Positions 21,704 through 33,760 of a stretch of 64,000 bases of DNA are shown here, one piece after another. The position numbers were made by a program, and so were the translations under genes. Origin of the DNA: Lactarius indigo (taxonomy: Eukaryota; Basidiomycota; Agaricomycetes; Russulales; Russulaceae). Within the stretch, counting starts at the first letter, position 1. Each line of letters starts with the position of its first letter. The notes beneath the pieces are model-generated. The model was not told the origin of the DNA. It saw only the letters and a list, made by a program, of their open reading frames with translations, and ran no database searches. The stretch covers positions 1,116,001 through 1,180,000 of the forward strand of contig JAFKAC010000010.1 of assembly GCA_025766275.1 (NCBI GenBank), written 5' to 3'.

Positions 21704-22517
21704 GCTGCGATAGGCGATCAATTCGCTTCTGTGGGGTCCCGTGACGATTTCGACTTATACGTCAATCATTCGATTAGATGCTATTTTTTTTTAAAAAAAA
21801 AAAAAACTCAACAAACAGGCAAGACGGCTCAGCAGCTTTTTCAGGCCGGTGATACTCTCGGTGTGTGTTGTCTGAAATGTCCGAAGGGCATGTATGACTG
21901 CAGACCCCTCGGCCCACTCCCATCGGTGCCGTGTCGTCGGGGATCCGGCAGACGCCGGGGTGACCTTTCCCACACCCACTTTCCTATCTTGTTAGTGGGA
22001 ACCCAATAACAGAACGTCTGCCAGTGGAGACCATAGCTTTATGTATGGTATTTCAGGCTCGATTTGAGATTTTTACTGGTCCACCGCTCGCAAGTTGTGG
22101 TGGCAGCGGACCTATAAAATGGCTTGGTTCGTGGCATGCCGCCTATGTGCGCTGTAGCGGTATTCAGTTATCAACTAATAAGCTTTATCAAAGCTCGAGT
22201 GATCATTGGGACGCATGCGCACTTCCCAGAAACCGATACTTGTGTTGATCGGCGAGCTGCTGATGTTTCAACTGCTATCTGGGACTTGGACATTGAATTA
22301 CACAATCCCCCTGGCATGCACGGTGAGATCATGTCCATCGATGGTAGCCAATGAACCCACTAACCTTTGCGCAGGATTTTGTGGACTTGAAGCTACTAAT
22401 TTGGCAGACCTTTGCCACTCTCGCCGTGGCGCAACGGCGGTGGATTAAGAATACGACCTTATGGACAACAAACTCTCACTACGATATTAGAGACCCAATC
22501 TCTAACAATTCAAGCAT

Positions 22518-23789
22518 CTAATCTAGCGAAGCCAAATTGACTACGTGATTAGCCAGACTTCGCCGAAAACACGACTAACACTCTTCGAGCACCCAGATCT
22601 GGTTCCTTCCTCCCCGAGCTGCGCACACTTGAAAATCGGTTCCAATTGACAACCTCTCTAGGGGGTAGTCGACGACAAAACAAGTGCCATTGACCCACTG
22701 GCAGATCCTGTCAATGGAAGCTGAAGTCAAAAGCGATCGCCGGTAGGGTACGTGATATAACGTACTTAACATTGAGCCTAGAAGCCTGAGAACCTGGTAG
22801 AACCTCGATATCCCAAAACTGGGGCTTGTCGAGGCCGACGAGCTGTGTTCCGCTTTCTGGAGTTTTCTCAACACCAAAGTATTTATTTTGCTCGACTGAT
22901 CGAATTGTCCATTGGCCGTTGACCTGCTTCTCCGTGATCCACTAGAGTGTGTTGTGGTTGGTTGTATGAGGCACAAGTCATCCAAATAGCCAGTATTGTT
23001 ACCTTTTGGTTCCCACCACCGTGGGAGGTAAATCCAAGGATGGACTTGTGGTTTCCGCCATTCAGATCGGCAACCATCTTAGTTTCCTCATTGATGATCT
23101 TGTAACGCTGGCCCGACTTGACAGATATGTTGATACGGGAGAACCAGGAAGAACCTAGTACAGCCGGGTTAGCCGGGCCAGTCGCCAGACACCAGACTTC
23201 ACCAAAACACGACTCACACTCTTCGAGCACCCAGATCTGGTTCTTTCCTCCCCCAGACGTCCACAGTTGAAGACCGGCTCCAACGGGCGGCTTCTCTTGG
23301 GGATAATCGACGGCGAAACAAGTTCCATGGACCGTCAGGCAGAGCCTGTCAAATGAACTCAAATGTCAGAAGCGATCGCCAGAGGGGTTCCTAATAAAGC
23401 GCACTTAGCGTTCAGCTTAGTAGGGTCCTCAGAACCTGGTAGGATCTCGATATCCCAAAACTGGGGATATTGAAGGCCAACGAGATGCTCAAGACCAACG
23501 AGACGCGTCCCATTGTCTGCAGTATTCTCAACTCCGAGGTACCTCAAGTTCTGTAGGTCGACCGATCGAATGAACCATTGGCCATTGACCTGCACGTCTA
23601 AAACCCACTGGATCGCGTCGTGGTTGCATGAAACACAGGTTATCAAAGTAGCGACATTGTTACCTGTTGGCTCTCTCCGCCATGGAAGTGATACCCCATG
23701 ACGGTCTTGTGGTTTCCGGCATCCAGATCCATGGCCAACTTGGTTTGCTCGTTGGTGATCTTGTAACGTTGGCCTGATTTGATAGACAT
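22518..23789 (-). CDS. Two-domain R-type lectin (lectin 2)
   Basis: Seven exons: 23664-23789, 23405-23607, 23218-23345, 23003-23154, 22766-22941, 22580-22707 and 22518-22522. The sum is 918 bases, in phase, giving 305 residues. Each half is a beta-trefoil with QxW motifs (PQFWDIE, NQIWVLEE). In the family such domains bind galactose or N-acetylgalactosamine; specificity here is untested. The halves are joined by SSWFSRINISVKSG, in which the start Met of domain 2 has become Ile or Ser. No signal peptide is seen, as in other fungal agglutinins. Exon 2 is 18 bases longer than in the paralogues because of a tandem repeat (CCAACGAGA repeated near 23470-23510) that adds six residues. A TATA box lies 41 bp upstream of the ATG. 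Confidence 0.9.
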
Positions 23790-23820
23790 GATGCGATAGG
23801 GAAAACATGTGGCGAACGGT

Positions 23821-23830
23821 CGCTTTTATA
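23821..23830 (-). promoter_or_regulatory. TATA box of lectin 2
   Basis: TATAAAAGCG on the minus strand, about 41 bp before the start codon. The spacing is the same in the other lectins. A CTATCGCA leader block sits between it and the ATG. Confidence 0.75.
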
Positions 23831-24780
23831 TGCCCAATCGTATTGAGGGGAGGGGGGCTTGTCCATGACAGACAAGGTGAATACCGTGCATTAGCCTCCA
23901 GAAAGCGGTCGCGTGCCTGTAGGGGTGATGTCGGACTTCCTCTTCGCGCTCGGAACATTCTCCCGGTGGGGCCTGTGCACACATCGGATGACTCGAGGAG
24001 GTGGGCGGGACAATTGGTTGACGTAACATTAATACATTGGCGGTATAACAAATGAATCGCCAGTTGGGCCTCGGCTCTGAATATTCTGAACAAGGTATGC
24101 GCACAGTCCCAGTTACGTCAACTGTCGTCGATGTGGTGACCCTAAGTTACTCTCGTAAGTTCGAAAGGCCTCGGAAGGCGCATCCCGCAGTATGTAGACT
24201 TTGGTAATGGTGAGAATAGCTCTAGACCATACAAAATTGGTGGCACGATTTCGGAATCTGTCAGGGGAGCCAGACAATAGTCCATTCGCGGGCGGAGGTT
24301 GAGTGCGCGCTCAGAAATCGACGAGACCTAACCATAGGGCTCAGGGATAGGTTCTAAGTTATTAGTGCATAAAATGCGGCGAATGACGCACGAATAAACT
24401 CCCTATGTAGAGACATTGGGTGGTTAGATGCCATTCGGTGCCAACTTTGCCCATGGTTGTCCTAGATGATCGAACAATGCGGCAGACAGTCATTTAAACC
24501 TCAGGCAATCGTGATAATTTTGGTTTGAGAAAGGCGCGTATGACCGGTGATCGCATTCTTGGACCATTTCTCAGGCCTCCGATCCTTTAGACTTTGTCCG
24601 TGTCCCATAGCGATTACGTCGTATTTTCGTGTCACCCTGGATGGCCAAGAGACAGCCAGAATCTTGCGATAGGCCACAAGCCCATAACAGTCGTTTTAAA
24701 ATTGAACCAAGAGGGGCCATCAAATTGTAGAAGGAGTCCTAAGCGGGCCGCATTTTGGTTCGAGGAACGTGTATGAATTA
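23831..24780. repeat. 5' flank of lectin 2, left arm of an inverted repeat
   Basis: This arm matches, in reverse, about 25790-26769 upstream of lectin 3, and directly the flanks at 32102-33090, 36418-37380 and 42961-44250. No gene is seen in it. It may hold control elements shared by the lectins. Confidence 0.65.
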
Positions 24781-25085
24781 AGACATGCTGATGTATGTGC
24801 ATAGAATGCGACCGGAATCGCTCAATATCAATAAGCGCAGTCAGGAGAGGAAACGTGGCTTTCTTACCAAGCCATGCAAGGCTGTGGTTTCTGCGGTTAG
24901 CCAAGCCATCAGTGCGAGATCTGCCATGTAATTTTCGATTCTGCACCCGAGATAGAGCATCCTGCAAGCTCGTCAACAGGTCGTCGGAGGGTACTGTGAC
25001 TACATGACGATATTAAGATCGATTGGTAGCGGAAAAGTGGTTCGGCAATGGATGGAGGTAGCATTACACATGACACGGGAGCACA

Positions 25086-25620
25086 CCCATTCATCGTTAT
25101 TCTTGCTCCTCCGAGTCTTGTCTCTCTCTATGGCGGCCAAGCAACTGGATGTTGATTGAATATCGACCACCGTGACAGAGGGATAATCACCTCACCTTCA
25201 ACAATAATGGTTACAGTAAACGCGCGACGAGAAAAACCAACTCCGAGTCGTACCAAGAATCGAAACGTTAGCGTGACACCAACTCCCACGGCAAAGACAT
25301 TGAGGTGGCCTGCAAAAATAATTTAAGAGTGCAAATATCTAGATACTGTAAGAACGATCACTGGTCACCTGTCAGTGATAGGTCGTAATGGAGTTCGATT
25401 TTCGAGCTTCTAGCTCCAAGCTTCAAGTTTCGTGTCAAGTCTGAGACATGACCAGCGCTCTGCCAACTCCATCGCAGGCCGTAGCAAAATGTGCTATCCG
25501 TTCCACAAGCTTTCGGCCTCCAAAGTCCTGCATTTACACTTGCTTAAGTTAATGTCACGAACTTTCCGCGTTCTCAATATTTTCCCCTCAAAATGTTTTC
25601 AAAGGCCGAAGGGATGACAG
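25086..25620 (-). pseudogene. SPC1 relic 1
   Basis: The exon 4 peptide FNQHPV is still readable on the minus strand near 25150, followed by an early TAG after WPP. The AAGCTTGTGGAACGGATAGC block of exon 2 is kept near 25500. The start codon region is changed from ATG and the exon 3 membrane segment is degraded. It lies at the centre of module 1 between two opposed lectins. Confidence 0.8.
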
Positions 25621-26769
25621 CGGGTTGCAGACGAGAATCGCGCATGATACGTAAGTCACGCGATTTGGAAATGACCGGACGACCGCTTCAGCCACAACTT
25701 GGCCCGGTACTAGTACTCGGCTGTCTCACCGCTGTCTCCCCTTCTTACTCTGCGTTCAATTATTGCGGGGTGATTCTAGGCTTCTCCTAGCGCTCCGAGA
25801 TGAGTATAGACCCACATACAGTATCCTGTTGTGTCTCTGTGACGGTGAAAATTCTGCGGATATCCCAACACGCCACCTCAAGAACACTTCGGATTGCCTT
25901 TTCGTCCGCCTAACAATGGGATCAAAGAATCCCTTTGGATGGGCACCACACAGCCACGGTATTACTGGATGACTCCAAGCTCTCGGAGGACGAATACAGG
26001 AGCTGAATAAACGCATCTTTGATGTCTGTCGAATTGGGTACGTCCTCCCACCTCACACCCACCGACTTGCAATCTGCAACTCGAGGTTCGTTCTCCGCGC
26101 CCCGTGGGTTAGATATGGCTTTGATGAATTTTAGAATTACATCTCATCACATATCTCAACACTGGGAGTCTTCGTGCATTCGCTGCATGCCATCCTCGTG
26201 CAGTAAAACGCTTTTACAATGAATCAGAATCTCGTAGTCGCCGTCCTTGGGCCTTACTCTGCCTTAGTTTTGATGTTTTCCGAGTACGCACTCAACCTCC
26301 GCCTATGAATGGAGTATTGTCTGGCTTGCCAAACAGATTCCGAGATCCAACCACCAATATTATATTGCCTGGAGCCATTCTCACCGTTACCCGAGTCTAC
26401 ATACTCGGAATCTGTCTTTCGAGACCTTTCGTACATATGAGAGTAACTTGGCCTCGTCACATTAATAACAGTTGACGTAGCGGGTATTCAATAGTTTCGA
26501 ACGGGGGACTGTGCTCATACCTCGTTCAGAATATTCAGTGTCGAAGCCCTACTGGGGATCCGTTCTGCTACCCCACCGAAGCACATCAATCATTTATCCC
26601 GTCCGCCTCAAGCCATCTTATGTGCGCACAGTTCCGAGCATATTCCTGTTTTGCAAAGAGGGAGTCTGACATCACCCCTGCAGGCACGCAACCGCATTCC
26701 GGAGGCTAATGTACGATATTCACCTTGTCTTTCATGGATGAGTCCCCTTCCCCTCAATGCGATTGGGCA
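25621..26769. repeat. 5' flank of lectin 3, right arm of the inverted repeat
   Basis: Reverse counterpart of 23831-24780. It also includes a decayed copy of the region upstream of SPC1 near 25750-26020. Nothing in it is called as a gene. Confidence 0.6.
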
Positions 26770-26778
26770 TATAAAAGC
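26770..26778 (+). promoter_or_regulatory. TATA box of lectin 3
   Basis: TATAAAAGC, 42 bp before the ATG at 26812, with the leader ending CCCTATCGCAGC. Confidence 0.75.
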
Positions 26779-26811
26779 AAACTGTTCTCCATCTGTTTTC
26801 CCTATCGCAGC

Positions 26812-28057
26812 ATGTCCATAAAATCAGGCCAGCGTTACAAGATCACCAACCAGCTAACCGAGCTGGCCTTCGATCTGAATTGCGCAGACAACAAATCTAT
26901 CATTGGATATAACTTCCATGGCGGAGAGAACCAACAGGTAACAACTCCGCTACTTCGATAACCTTTACCTCATGCGACCACGGCATGCTACAGTGGGTTT
27001 TGGACGTGCAGATCAATGGCCAATGGATCATCCGATCAGTCAACCTACAGAACTTGAAGTACCTTGGAGTTGAAAACGTTCCAGAAAATGGAACACATCT
27101 CGTTGGCCTTGACCACCCCCAGTTCTGGGACATCGAGATTCTACCAGGTTCTGAGGCCCCTACCAAGCTGAACGCTAAGTGCGTTTTATCACGAACCCCA
27201 CTCGCGATCACTTCTGATCTTTGAGTTCCCTTGACAGGCTCTGCCTGACGGTCCATGGAACTCGTTTCGCTGCCGATTATCCCCAAGAGAAGCCGCCCGT
27301 TGGGGCCGGTCTTCAACTGTGGACGGCTTGGGGAGGAAAGAACCAGATCTGGGTGCTTGAAGAGTGTAAGTCACGTTTTGACGAAGTCTGGTAATTGGTG
27401 AGGCTAATTCGGCTTTATTAGATTCTTCCTGGTTGCTCCACCGCAGCGTGTCCATCAAGTCGGGCCAACGCTACAAGATCACCAACGAGAAAACCAAGCT
27501 GGTCGTCGATCTGTCTGGCGTAAACAACAAGTCCGTCCTTGGATATAACTTCCATGGTGGAGCAAACCAACAGGTAATAACCCTCGCTACTTGGATGGCT
27601 CGTGTCTCATACAACCACGACACGCTCCAGTGGGTCATAGAACAGCAGGTCAACGACCAATACACTATTCAATCAGTCGGGCACCGTAAGTACCTCGGAG
27701 TCGAGAAAACCCCAGGCAATGGAACGCATCTCGTTGGCCTCGACAAGCCTCAGTTCTGGGATATCGAGATTCAACCAGATAGTAAGGACGCTACTAAGCC
27801 CAGCGTTAAGTACGTTACACTACCTACACTACTGGCGATCGTTGCTGACTTTGAGTTCCTTTGACAGGCTCTGCCAGTGGGTCCGTGGCACTTGTTTCGT
27901 TGTCGATTACCCCGTAGAGAAAGGCGCCGCAACCGATCTTCAACTGTCGTCGGCTTTGGAAGGAAAGAACCCTGTTTGGGTGCTCGAAGAGTGTCAGTCG
28001 CGTTTTCGTGAAATCTGGCGACTCGCGTGGCTAACTTTGGCTTTGTTAGATTCTTGA
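26812..28057 (+). CDS. Two-domain R-type lectin (lectin 3)
   Basis: Seven exons: 26812-26937, 26994-27178, 27238-27365, 27422-27573, 27631-27809, 27868-27992 and 28050-28057. The sum is 903 bases, giving 300 residues. Domain 1 spans about residues 1-146 and domain 2 follows the linker YSSWLLHRSV, with the QFW motif in each half and NPVWVLEE at the end. The last exon is only eight bases and encodes the final Ser and the stop. The sixth donor reads GTCAGT where the other copies mostly have GTGAGT. The gene is oriented away from lectin 2, forming a divergent pair around the SPC1 relic. No secretion signal is present, so a cytosolic defence or storage role, as proposed for fungal R-type lectins, is plausible but not shown here. 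Confidence 0.9.
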
Positions 28058-28344
28058 AATGTTAGGGATTGGGTATCTATATCATAGTATGGGATAGAGA
28101 GAGTTCGGTGTCCGTAAGGTCGTATTCTTAATCCATCGCCGGCTCGCCACTGTAAGGAGTGATTAAGTTCTGCCGGATTGTTAACTTCAAGTCCACAAAA
28201 TACTACGCAAGGACTATCATCTGTTGCCTGATCAATGGCCACCGGACATCTCATGCTGCCCCGGTATTGAATTGTGCAGTTCGATATCCGAGTCCTATCT
28301 AGAAGCGTGCATGCAAGGGCGGACGTCCCGAACTCAGGCCCTTG
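28058..28344. repeat. 3' flank of lectin 3
   Basis: Contains the shared block GTAAGGTCGTATTCTTAATC and CTTCAAGTCCACAAA. It is found inverted downstream of the minus-strand lectins (22380-22510, 30690-30790, 42180-42290) and directly after lectins 6 and 7. Confidence 0.65.
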
Positions 28345-30060
28345 AATATACAGTATGAACCTGCAACGTTCAGAGTTGTGCACGTACCATTTCCCTGTGA
28401 AGTATTTCTGAAGGCTGGACAACTGCTGGACATGATCACGATGATGGCGAGTTGCTGGTGTGGTCCGAGAACTGCACGTGATACCCGACCACCAAGTCAG
28501 AGCACATAGTTCCCTATTGCTCTGCGCGCGGGGTTGGTCTTGGTTTAGTCTGCCTGACACTATCTCCTGTCTCCAGCATTGGCGAAATTCACAATCCCAT
28601 GAATAGACGACATCACGAAGAGAATCGATCTCTACTGCATATAGGATGTCACACGTAAAGTAATGAAGGCAGTGCAGGGGAATGCCGAAAGCGGAGCCTC
28701 GAGGTGTAGTTTTATTCGGCGCCTCAGCCTTCGGCCACGCCCGGAAAGCATAGCGGGCCGATTCGGAGTTCCCCTTTGTCTTTCGGAATCTCGTGGTCCG
28801 TGTCAGTCCCTAAGCGTAAGCTATCCATGGGCGGTCGGAGGGAGTAGTATAGAAGCAAGTTTCAGAGGTGCATTGGACCAACTGGGGTGTAGGACAGCCG
28901 GCACTCGAAAATTCAATGCACTGGAGGGGAACCAATAATGGGATATCCGGGGACTGGGGTGGGCGATTCAGAAACCATGTTTTACACATCAGGCTGGTAG
29001 TACGGTAGGACTGTAAGTATGCAGTATGATTTCACCGCTTCCGAATCACCGTTTCGTTCTCCAGTGACAGTAACACTAGACTGACACACATGCGCCGCAG
29101 TAATGGACAGATAAACTTTGTCCTGCGTGTGATCGGTGTCATCTTTGGGAAATCTGCACTGGCACGTACGATTCCGAGTTCAGATCGGCCTATGCTTTAG
29201 TGACCGGAGGCCTTTTACTAGTGCTGATGCGTGTTATCTGGGACATCGAGTTGCGCAATGCAATGCCGTGGCGGGTCACGACCATCGACCGGCGACCTAT
29301 GTTTGAGCAGCCACCAACGACTCGGACCTTGACTCGGAAAGCTCTTGCGCGGTATATAATCTATAATCAATACAGTCCTACAGAGAAAGCCTTCAATATT
29401 AGATAGGCTACTGGAACATTAGTGACACAACCCCTAATAATTCAAGAATATAGTCGTAAAGCCGGCTTAGTCGGGCCAGTCATTAGACTTGACCAAACGC
29501 GACTTATACAACGCGAGAACCTAAGACTTGGTTCTTTCCATCCCGAGCTGCCAACAGTTGAAGCGGTCCAGGCAAGTGTCCAGGCTCCGATTTTTTTCTA
29601 GGGGGACTCAACGACGAGAAGAGTGCCACGGACCCAGAGCCTGTCAAAGTCAGGAGCGATCCTCGCCAGTGGGGTACGCGATAAACATACAATCTAGGAT
29701 TATCGTGGTCCTCACTCTCATAAAATCTCGGTGTCCCAGAGCTGAGGCTTGTCGAGGCCGACGAGCGGTGTTCCATCCTCTGGCATATTCCCAAATCCAA
29801 GGTACTTCCGGTGCCTGACTGATCGAATAGTCCACTGGCATTGGCCGTCGTCCTCAGTGGCCTGACCCTCTGTGATCCACTGGAACACAACGAGTGGAAA
29901 TCCCATCTTAGGATAGATTTGTGGTCGGCACCGGAAAGATCGGGGACTAGCCCATTTTCCTCGTTCGTAATCTTGTAACGTTGGCCGGACTTGATAGTCT
30001 CGGACATGCTGCGATGGGTGGCGATCAGTTCGCTTGGGATTCCCTGTTGGGTTTCGTGAC
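28345..30060. repeat. Duplicated segment X, right copy
   Basis: Matches parts of 18811-21760 in the same orientation, with a large internal deletion between the SPC1-proximal part (28345-28560) and the lectin-proximal part. It carries the broken lectin at 29504-30007. Confidence 0.7.
29504..30007 (-). pseudogene. Broken single-domain R-type lectin (lectin 4)
   Basis: This is the closest relative of the lectin at 21174-21703 and starts with the same MSE-TIKSGQRYKI. The end of exon 1 and most of intron 1 are deleted, so GATTTCCACTC runs straight into a GTGTTCCAG acceptor-like site and the first donor is lost. Exon 2 has small indels around GQATEDDGQCQW. The following donor region and the end of exon 2 are damaged (a stop falls in the QLWDTEIL segment). 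It is not expected to give a folded lectin. Confidence 0.85.
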
Positions 30061-30824
30061 TCTGCGCTGATGCGAGATCAAGACGGCATTCAGTGACCCT
30101 TGCTCATGATCAAGATGCTGATACATATCCGAAAGGTGCGAGGGCACCTCACGTGTCCTTTATAAATTTCCCACGCTCACTTTCTAGTCACTGGCATATC
30201 CGAGCCCAAGTCCGAGCCTCGCGTCTCGCTGGTGGGGACCCAATGGAAGAATGTCTAGTAATCAGGGTAGTCGACTCAGGACCATGGCTTTACGTATAGT
30301 GCTGATGGATATTTCAAGCTCGACATGTGACTTTCACCAGTTCACCGCTCGCCAGTTGTGATGGCAGCGGACCTATAGTGTAGTCGGGTTCATGACATGT
30401 GTACGTTGCAGCCGCAGTGGGTTATCAACAGATAAACTTTATCCTTATGCAAGCGCTTGGACTACCTTTAAGATGTCTACACTGCGTGTGCCAGTGCGCT
30501 TCCGGACCAACCGATACTTCTGTTGATCAGTGAACTTTTGGTGCTCTGATGCTTCGGATGCTCCAATTTCTATCCGGGGCTCTGTCGAAATGCGCGAATC
30601 AATGCCGGAAAGTCACTGAGAAATCATGTCTGGTGGCCTATGAACGGAAAGGGCCACAGCAAACAGCCCCTGCGTGCGGTAGTACTTTGTGGACTTGAAC
30701 CAATCCGACGACCTTAGCCACCCCTTACCGTGGCGCGCCGGCAATAGATTAAGAATACGACCCTACGGACAGCAAATTCTCACTATCACATACTTAGGAT
30801 ATTGCAGAGCCCATCCCTAACAAT

Positions 30825-32059
30825 TCAAGCATCTAGTAAAGCCGAGTTAGCCGCGTGATTCGCCAGATCTCACCAATACACGACTCACATTCTTCGAGCA
30901 CCCAGACCTGGTTCTTTCCTCCCCGAAGCGTGCACACTTGAAGATCAACATCGGGATGCCCCTCTATGGGGTAATCGGCGACGAAGCAAGCGCCACGGAT
31001 CCACTGGCAGAACCTGTCGAAGGAACCCAAAGTCAGCAGCGATCGCCAGTGAGGTACGTGATACAACGTACTTAACGCTAGGCTTAGTAGCGTCACAACC
31101 TGGTAGAAACTCGATATCCCAGAATTGAGGGCCGTCGAGGCCGACGAGACGTGCTCCATTGTCGGGGACTTTCTCAATGCAGAGGTACTTCTGTGGCGTG
31201 ACTGATCGGACAATGTATTGGCCGTTGCCCTGTTGCTCTATGATCCACTAGGGCGTGTCATGGTTTTGTGAGGCACATGGTGTCTAAATGGTAGCGAATG
31301 TTTTTACCTGTTGGTTTGCTCCACCATGGGAGACATGTCCGATGACCGACCGGTTGTTTATGCCAGACAGATCGAGGACCAGCTTGGTTTGCTCGTTTGT
31401 GATCTTGTAGCGCTTGCCTGACTTGATCGACATGTTGATACGGGGCAACCAGGAAGAAACTAGTAAAGTCAACTTAGCTGCGCCAGTCACCAGACTTTGC
31501 CAATATGGGACTCACACTCTTCGAGCACCCAGATTTGGTTCTTTCCTCCCCGAGCCGTCCACAGCTGAAGATCAGCTCCATTGGCTCGCGCATCTAGGGG
31601 GTATTCAGCAACGAAACAAGTGCCACGGACCCTCTGGCTGAGCCTGTCAAGGAACTCAAGGTCAGCAGCGGTCATCAGTGAAGTATGTGATAAAACGTGC
31701 ATAACACTAGGCCTAGCAGGGTCCTCATTGCCTGGCAGAATCTCGATATCCCAGAACTGAGGCTTGTCGAGGACGACGAGATGTGTTCCATTGTCTGAAG
31801 CTTTCTCAACTCCGCAGTACTTCTTGGCACTGACTGATTGAATGGTCCATTGGCCGTTGACCTGCTCGTCCAAGATCCACTGGGGCGTGTCGTGATTACA
31901 TGAGGCACGGGTTATCCCAAGTAGCGAAGTTGTTACCTGTTGGTTCTCTCCGCCGTGGGGGTTCCATCCAGTGACGGACTTGCCGTTGCCATTCAGATCC
32001 ATGGCCAGCTCAGCTAGCTGGTTGGTAATCTTGTAACGTTGGCCCGATTTGATGGACAT
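30825..32059 (-). CDS. Two-domain R-type lectin (lectin 5)
   Basis: Seven exons: 31937-32059, 31701-31879, 31516-31643, 31308-31459, 31072-31247, 30889-31013 and 30825-30832. The sum is 891 bases, giving 296 residues. Both trefoils keep QFW and QIW or QVW motifs. The linker is SSWLPRINMSIKSG, and here the former start Met of domain 2 is still Met. Intron 2 appears to begin with GC instead of GT: the exon end reads TGTTAT and the intron starts GCACGTTT, where paralogues have GTACGTTA. GC-AG introns exist but are less efficient, so part of the transcripts may retain this intron. The last intron follows GAAGAAT. The TATA box is 42 bp upstream. Confidence 0.85.
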
Positions 32060-32091
32060 GCTGCGATAGGGAAAACAGCTGGTGAACAGTT

Positions 32092-32101
32092 CGCTTTTAT
32101 A
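32092..32101 (-). promoter_or_regulatory. TATA box of lectin 5
   Basis: TATAAAAGCG on the minus strand, about 42 bp before the ATG (complement of 32057-32059). Confidence 0.75.
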
Positions 32102-33389
32102 TACTAAGGGAGGTGAATTTTCAGAGACGTTATTCATGACAGGCAAGGCAAGTACCGTGCATTAACCTCCGGAGAGCGGCCGCGTGCCTGCATGGGTGAT
32201 GCCAGAGTTTCTCTTCAAGAAACGGGAATATGCTCGGAACGTTCTCTCTGTGGAGCTCATGCGCACATAGGTTAGCTTGAGGTGTACGGGACAATTGATT
32301 GATGTAACCTTCAATATTATGACAGGGTAACAAAACGAATCGCCAGCTGAGCCTCGGCCCTGAATATTCTAAACGAGGTATACGCACGTTCCCTGTTCGA
32401 TGTTGAGTTATAGTTTACGTCAACTGTCGTTTATGTGTCGACTCTAAGTTACTCTCGCATGTTCGAAAGGTCTCGGGAGGCGGATTCCGCAGTAAATACA
32501 CTTGGGTAATGGTTAGAATAGCTCTAGACAATACAATATTGGTGGCACGTACTCGGAATCTGATCGGGGAGTCGGACAATAGTCCATTCATAGGCGGTGT
32601 TGAATGCGCGGTCGGAGATCGACGAGACCAAAGCATGAGGCTCAGGGACAGGGACTACGAGGTTCTGAGTCATTCCAGATGAGCTTTACCGCACGAGGAT
32701 AGCATTCAGCGAATGCACAAAGAAACTCCCGATGTAGAGAGATGTAGTAAAACGCCACCCGGTACTGACTTTGCCTATTGTTCTCCGAAATGATCGGACA
32801 ATGTGGCGGACGGACATCTAAGCTTCAGGCCACGCAAAGCGCGGTCGTGATACCTTTGGTTTCCGAGACGAGTATGACTAGTGATCGCATTCTTGGACCA
32901 TTCTCTGGGCGTCAGGTGCTTCAAGATCGACTACGTCACGGCTTTGTGCCACCCCATTTAGCGCCCCGTTCAACCTGAATGGTAAAGAGACAGCCAGAAT
33001 CTTGCGACTGGACACAAGTCCACGATAGGTGCAGTTGTTTTCAAATCAGACCAAGAAGTGCTATTGAGTTGTAAAAAAAATTTGCTTGAGGAACGTGCAT
33101 GGAGTGTCCGTAGAATGCTGCTCGATCGTAAGCACAGTCAGGAGAGAAAACACGGCTTGCTCACCAAACCGTGCGAGATTATGGTTTCCGCAATCAGCAC
33201 GAGATCCGCCGTGTAATTTCCCATTCGGCATCCGAGCTACAGCATCCTGTAAGCTCGTCCACAGGTCGTCGGAGGGTAAGTCTACATGACGATTGGTCAG
33301 CAACACGGAAGTGGTTCGACAATGAATGAAGGTAGCATTACACACCACACAGGAGCACGTTTTTTCATCCGAGTCTGCATTGTTGTTGT
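32102..33389. repeat. 5' flank of lectin 5, left arm of inverted repeat in module 2
   Basis: Direct match to 23831-24780 and inverted match to 33761-34746. No gene is called. Confidence 0.6.
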
Positions 33390-33760
33390 TCTTTTGTCCC
33401 CTTTGATGGTAGCCGAGTAGCCGGGTGTTGATTGAACATGGTCTACGGAGGAGTATTCAACTTGTCTTCAACAATAACGGTTCAGGAAACGTGGGACGAG
33501 AAAAACCAGTTCGTACCGTAAGTACAACACCAGCTGAACTAGCTCCCGGGCCGAAGATCGTCAAGAGTGATCGAGTAATCGGCTGTAATGGAGTCGACCA
33601 ACGCACCGCCAACTCCGTCATAGCGTGATGCGCTATCTGTTCCACAAGCTTTGGCGATTTCATTTATGCCTGTCTAATTTTCTCTTACACTCTGAATGAT
33701 ATGCACACTGTTCTCCCGTTGAAGTTTTTTTTTTTTTTTCGAATCAGCATTTTCGACGGT
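33390..33760 (-). pseudogene. SPC1 relic 2
   Basis: The FNQHPATRLPSK remnant of exon 4 is readable near 33430, and the KLVEQIAHHAMTELA remnant of exon 2 near 33640. Exon 3, which holds the first membrane segment in the intact gene, is deleted. A T-run of about 15 at 33726-33740 replaces part of exon 1. Confidence 0.8.

Larger units (their letters stand above)
18811..21760. repeat. Duplicated segment X, left copy
   Basis: The left part (from GAACCTGCAACGTTCAGAG) and the right part (from ACTATCTC, GTCTCCAGCA through the single-domain lectin at 21174-21703) match 28345-30060 with a large internal gap. Shared landmarks include GAATCGATCTCTACTG and ATGCCGAAAGCGG. The order and orientation are the same in both copies. 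Confidence 0.7.
22020..28400. repeat. Divergent lectin-pair module 1
   Basis: Order: 3' flank, two-domain lectin on minus (22518-23789), 5' flank on minus, SPC1 relic, 5' flank inverted, two-domain lectin on plus (26812-28057), 3' flank inverted. The two 5' flanks are inverted repeats of each other: for example, the AGAGTAACTT, CAGTTGACGTA, AGAATATTCAG series occurs forward near 26430-26540 and reversed near 24070-24160. Modules 2 and 3 at about 30300-36180 and 36340-40700 repeat this plan. Confidence 0.75.

Noticed and set aside
23826..24104. Open frames upstream of lectin 2 as separate genes
   Set aside because: They lie in the repeated 5' flank, are not conserved as proteins between modules, and contain the TATA box.
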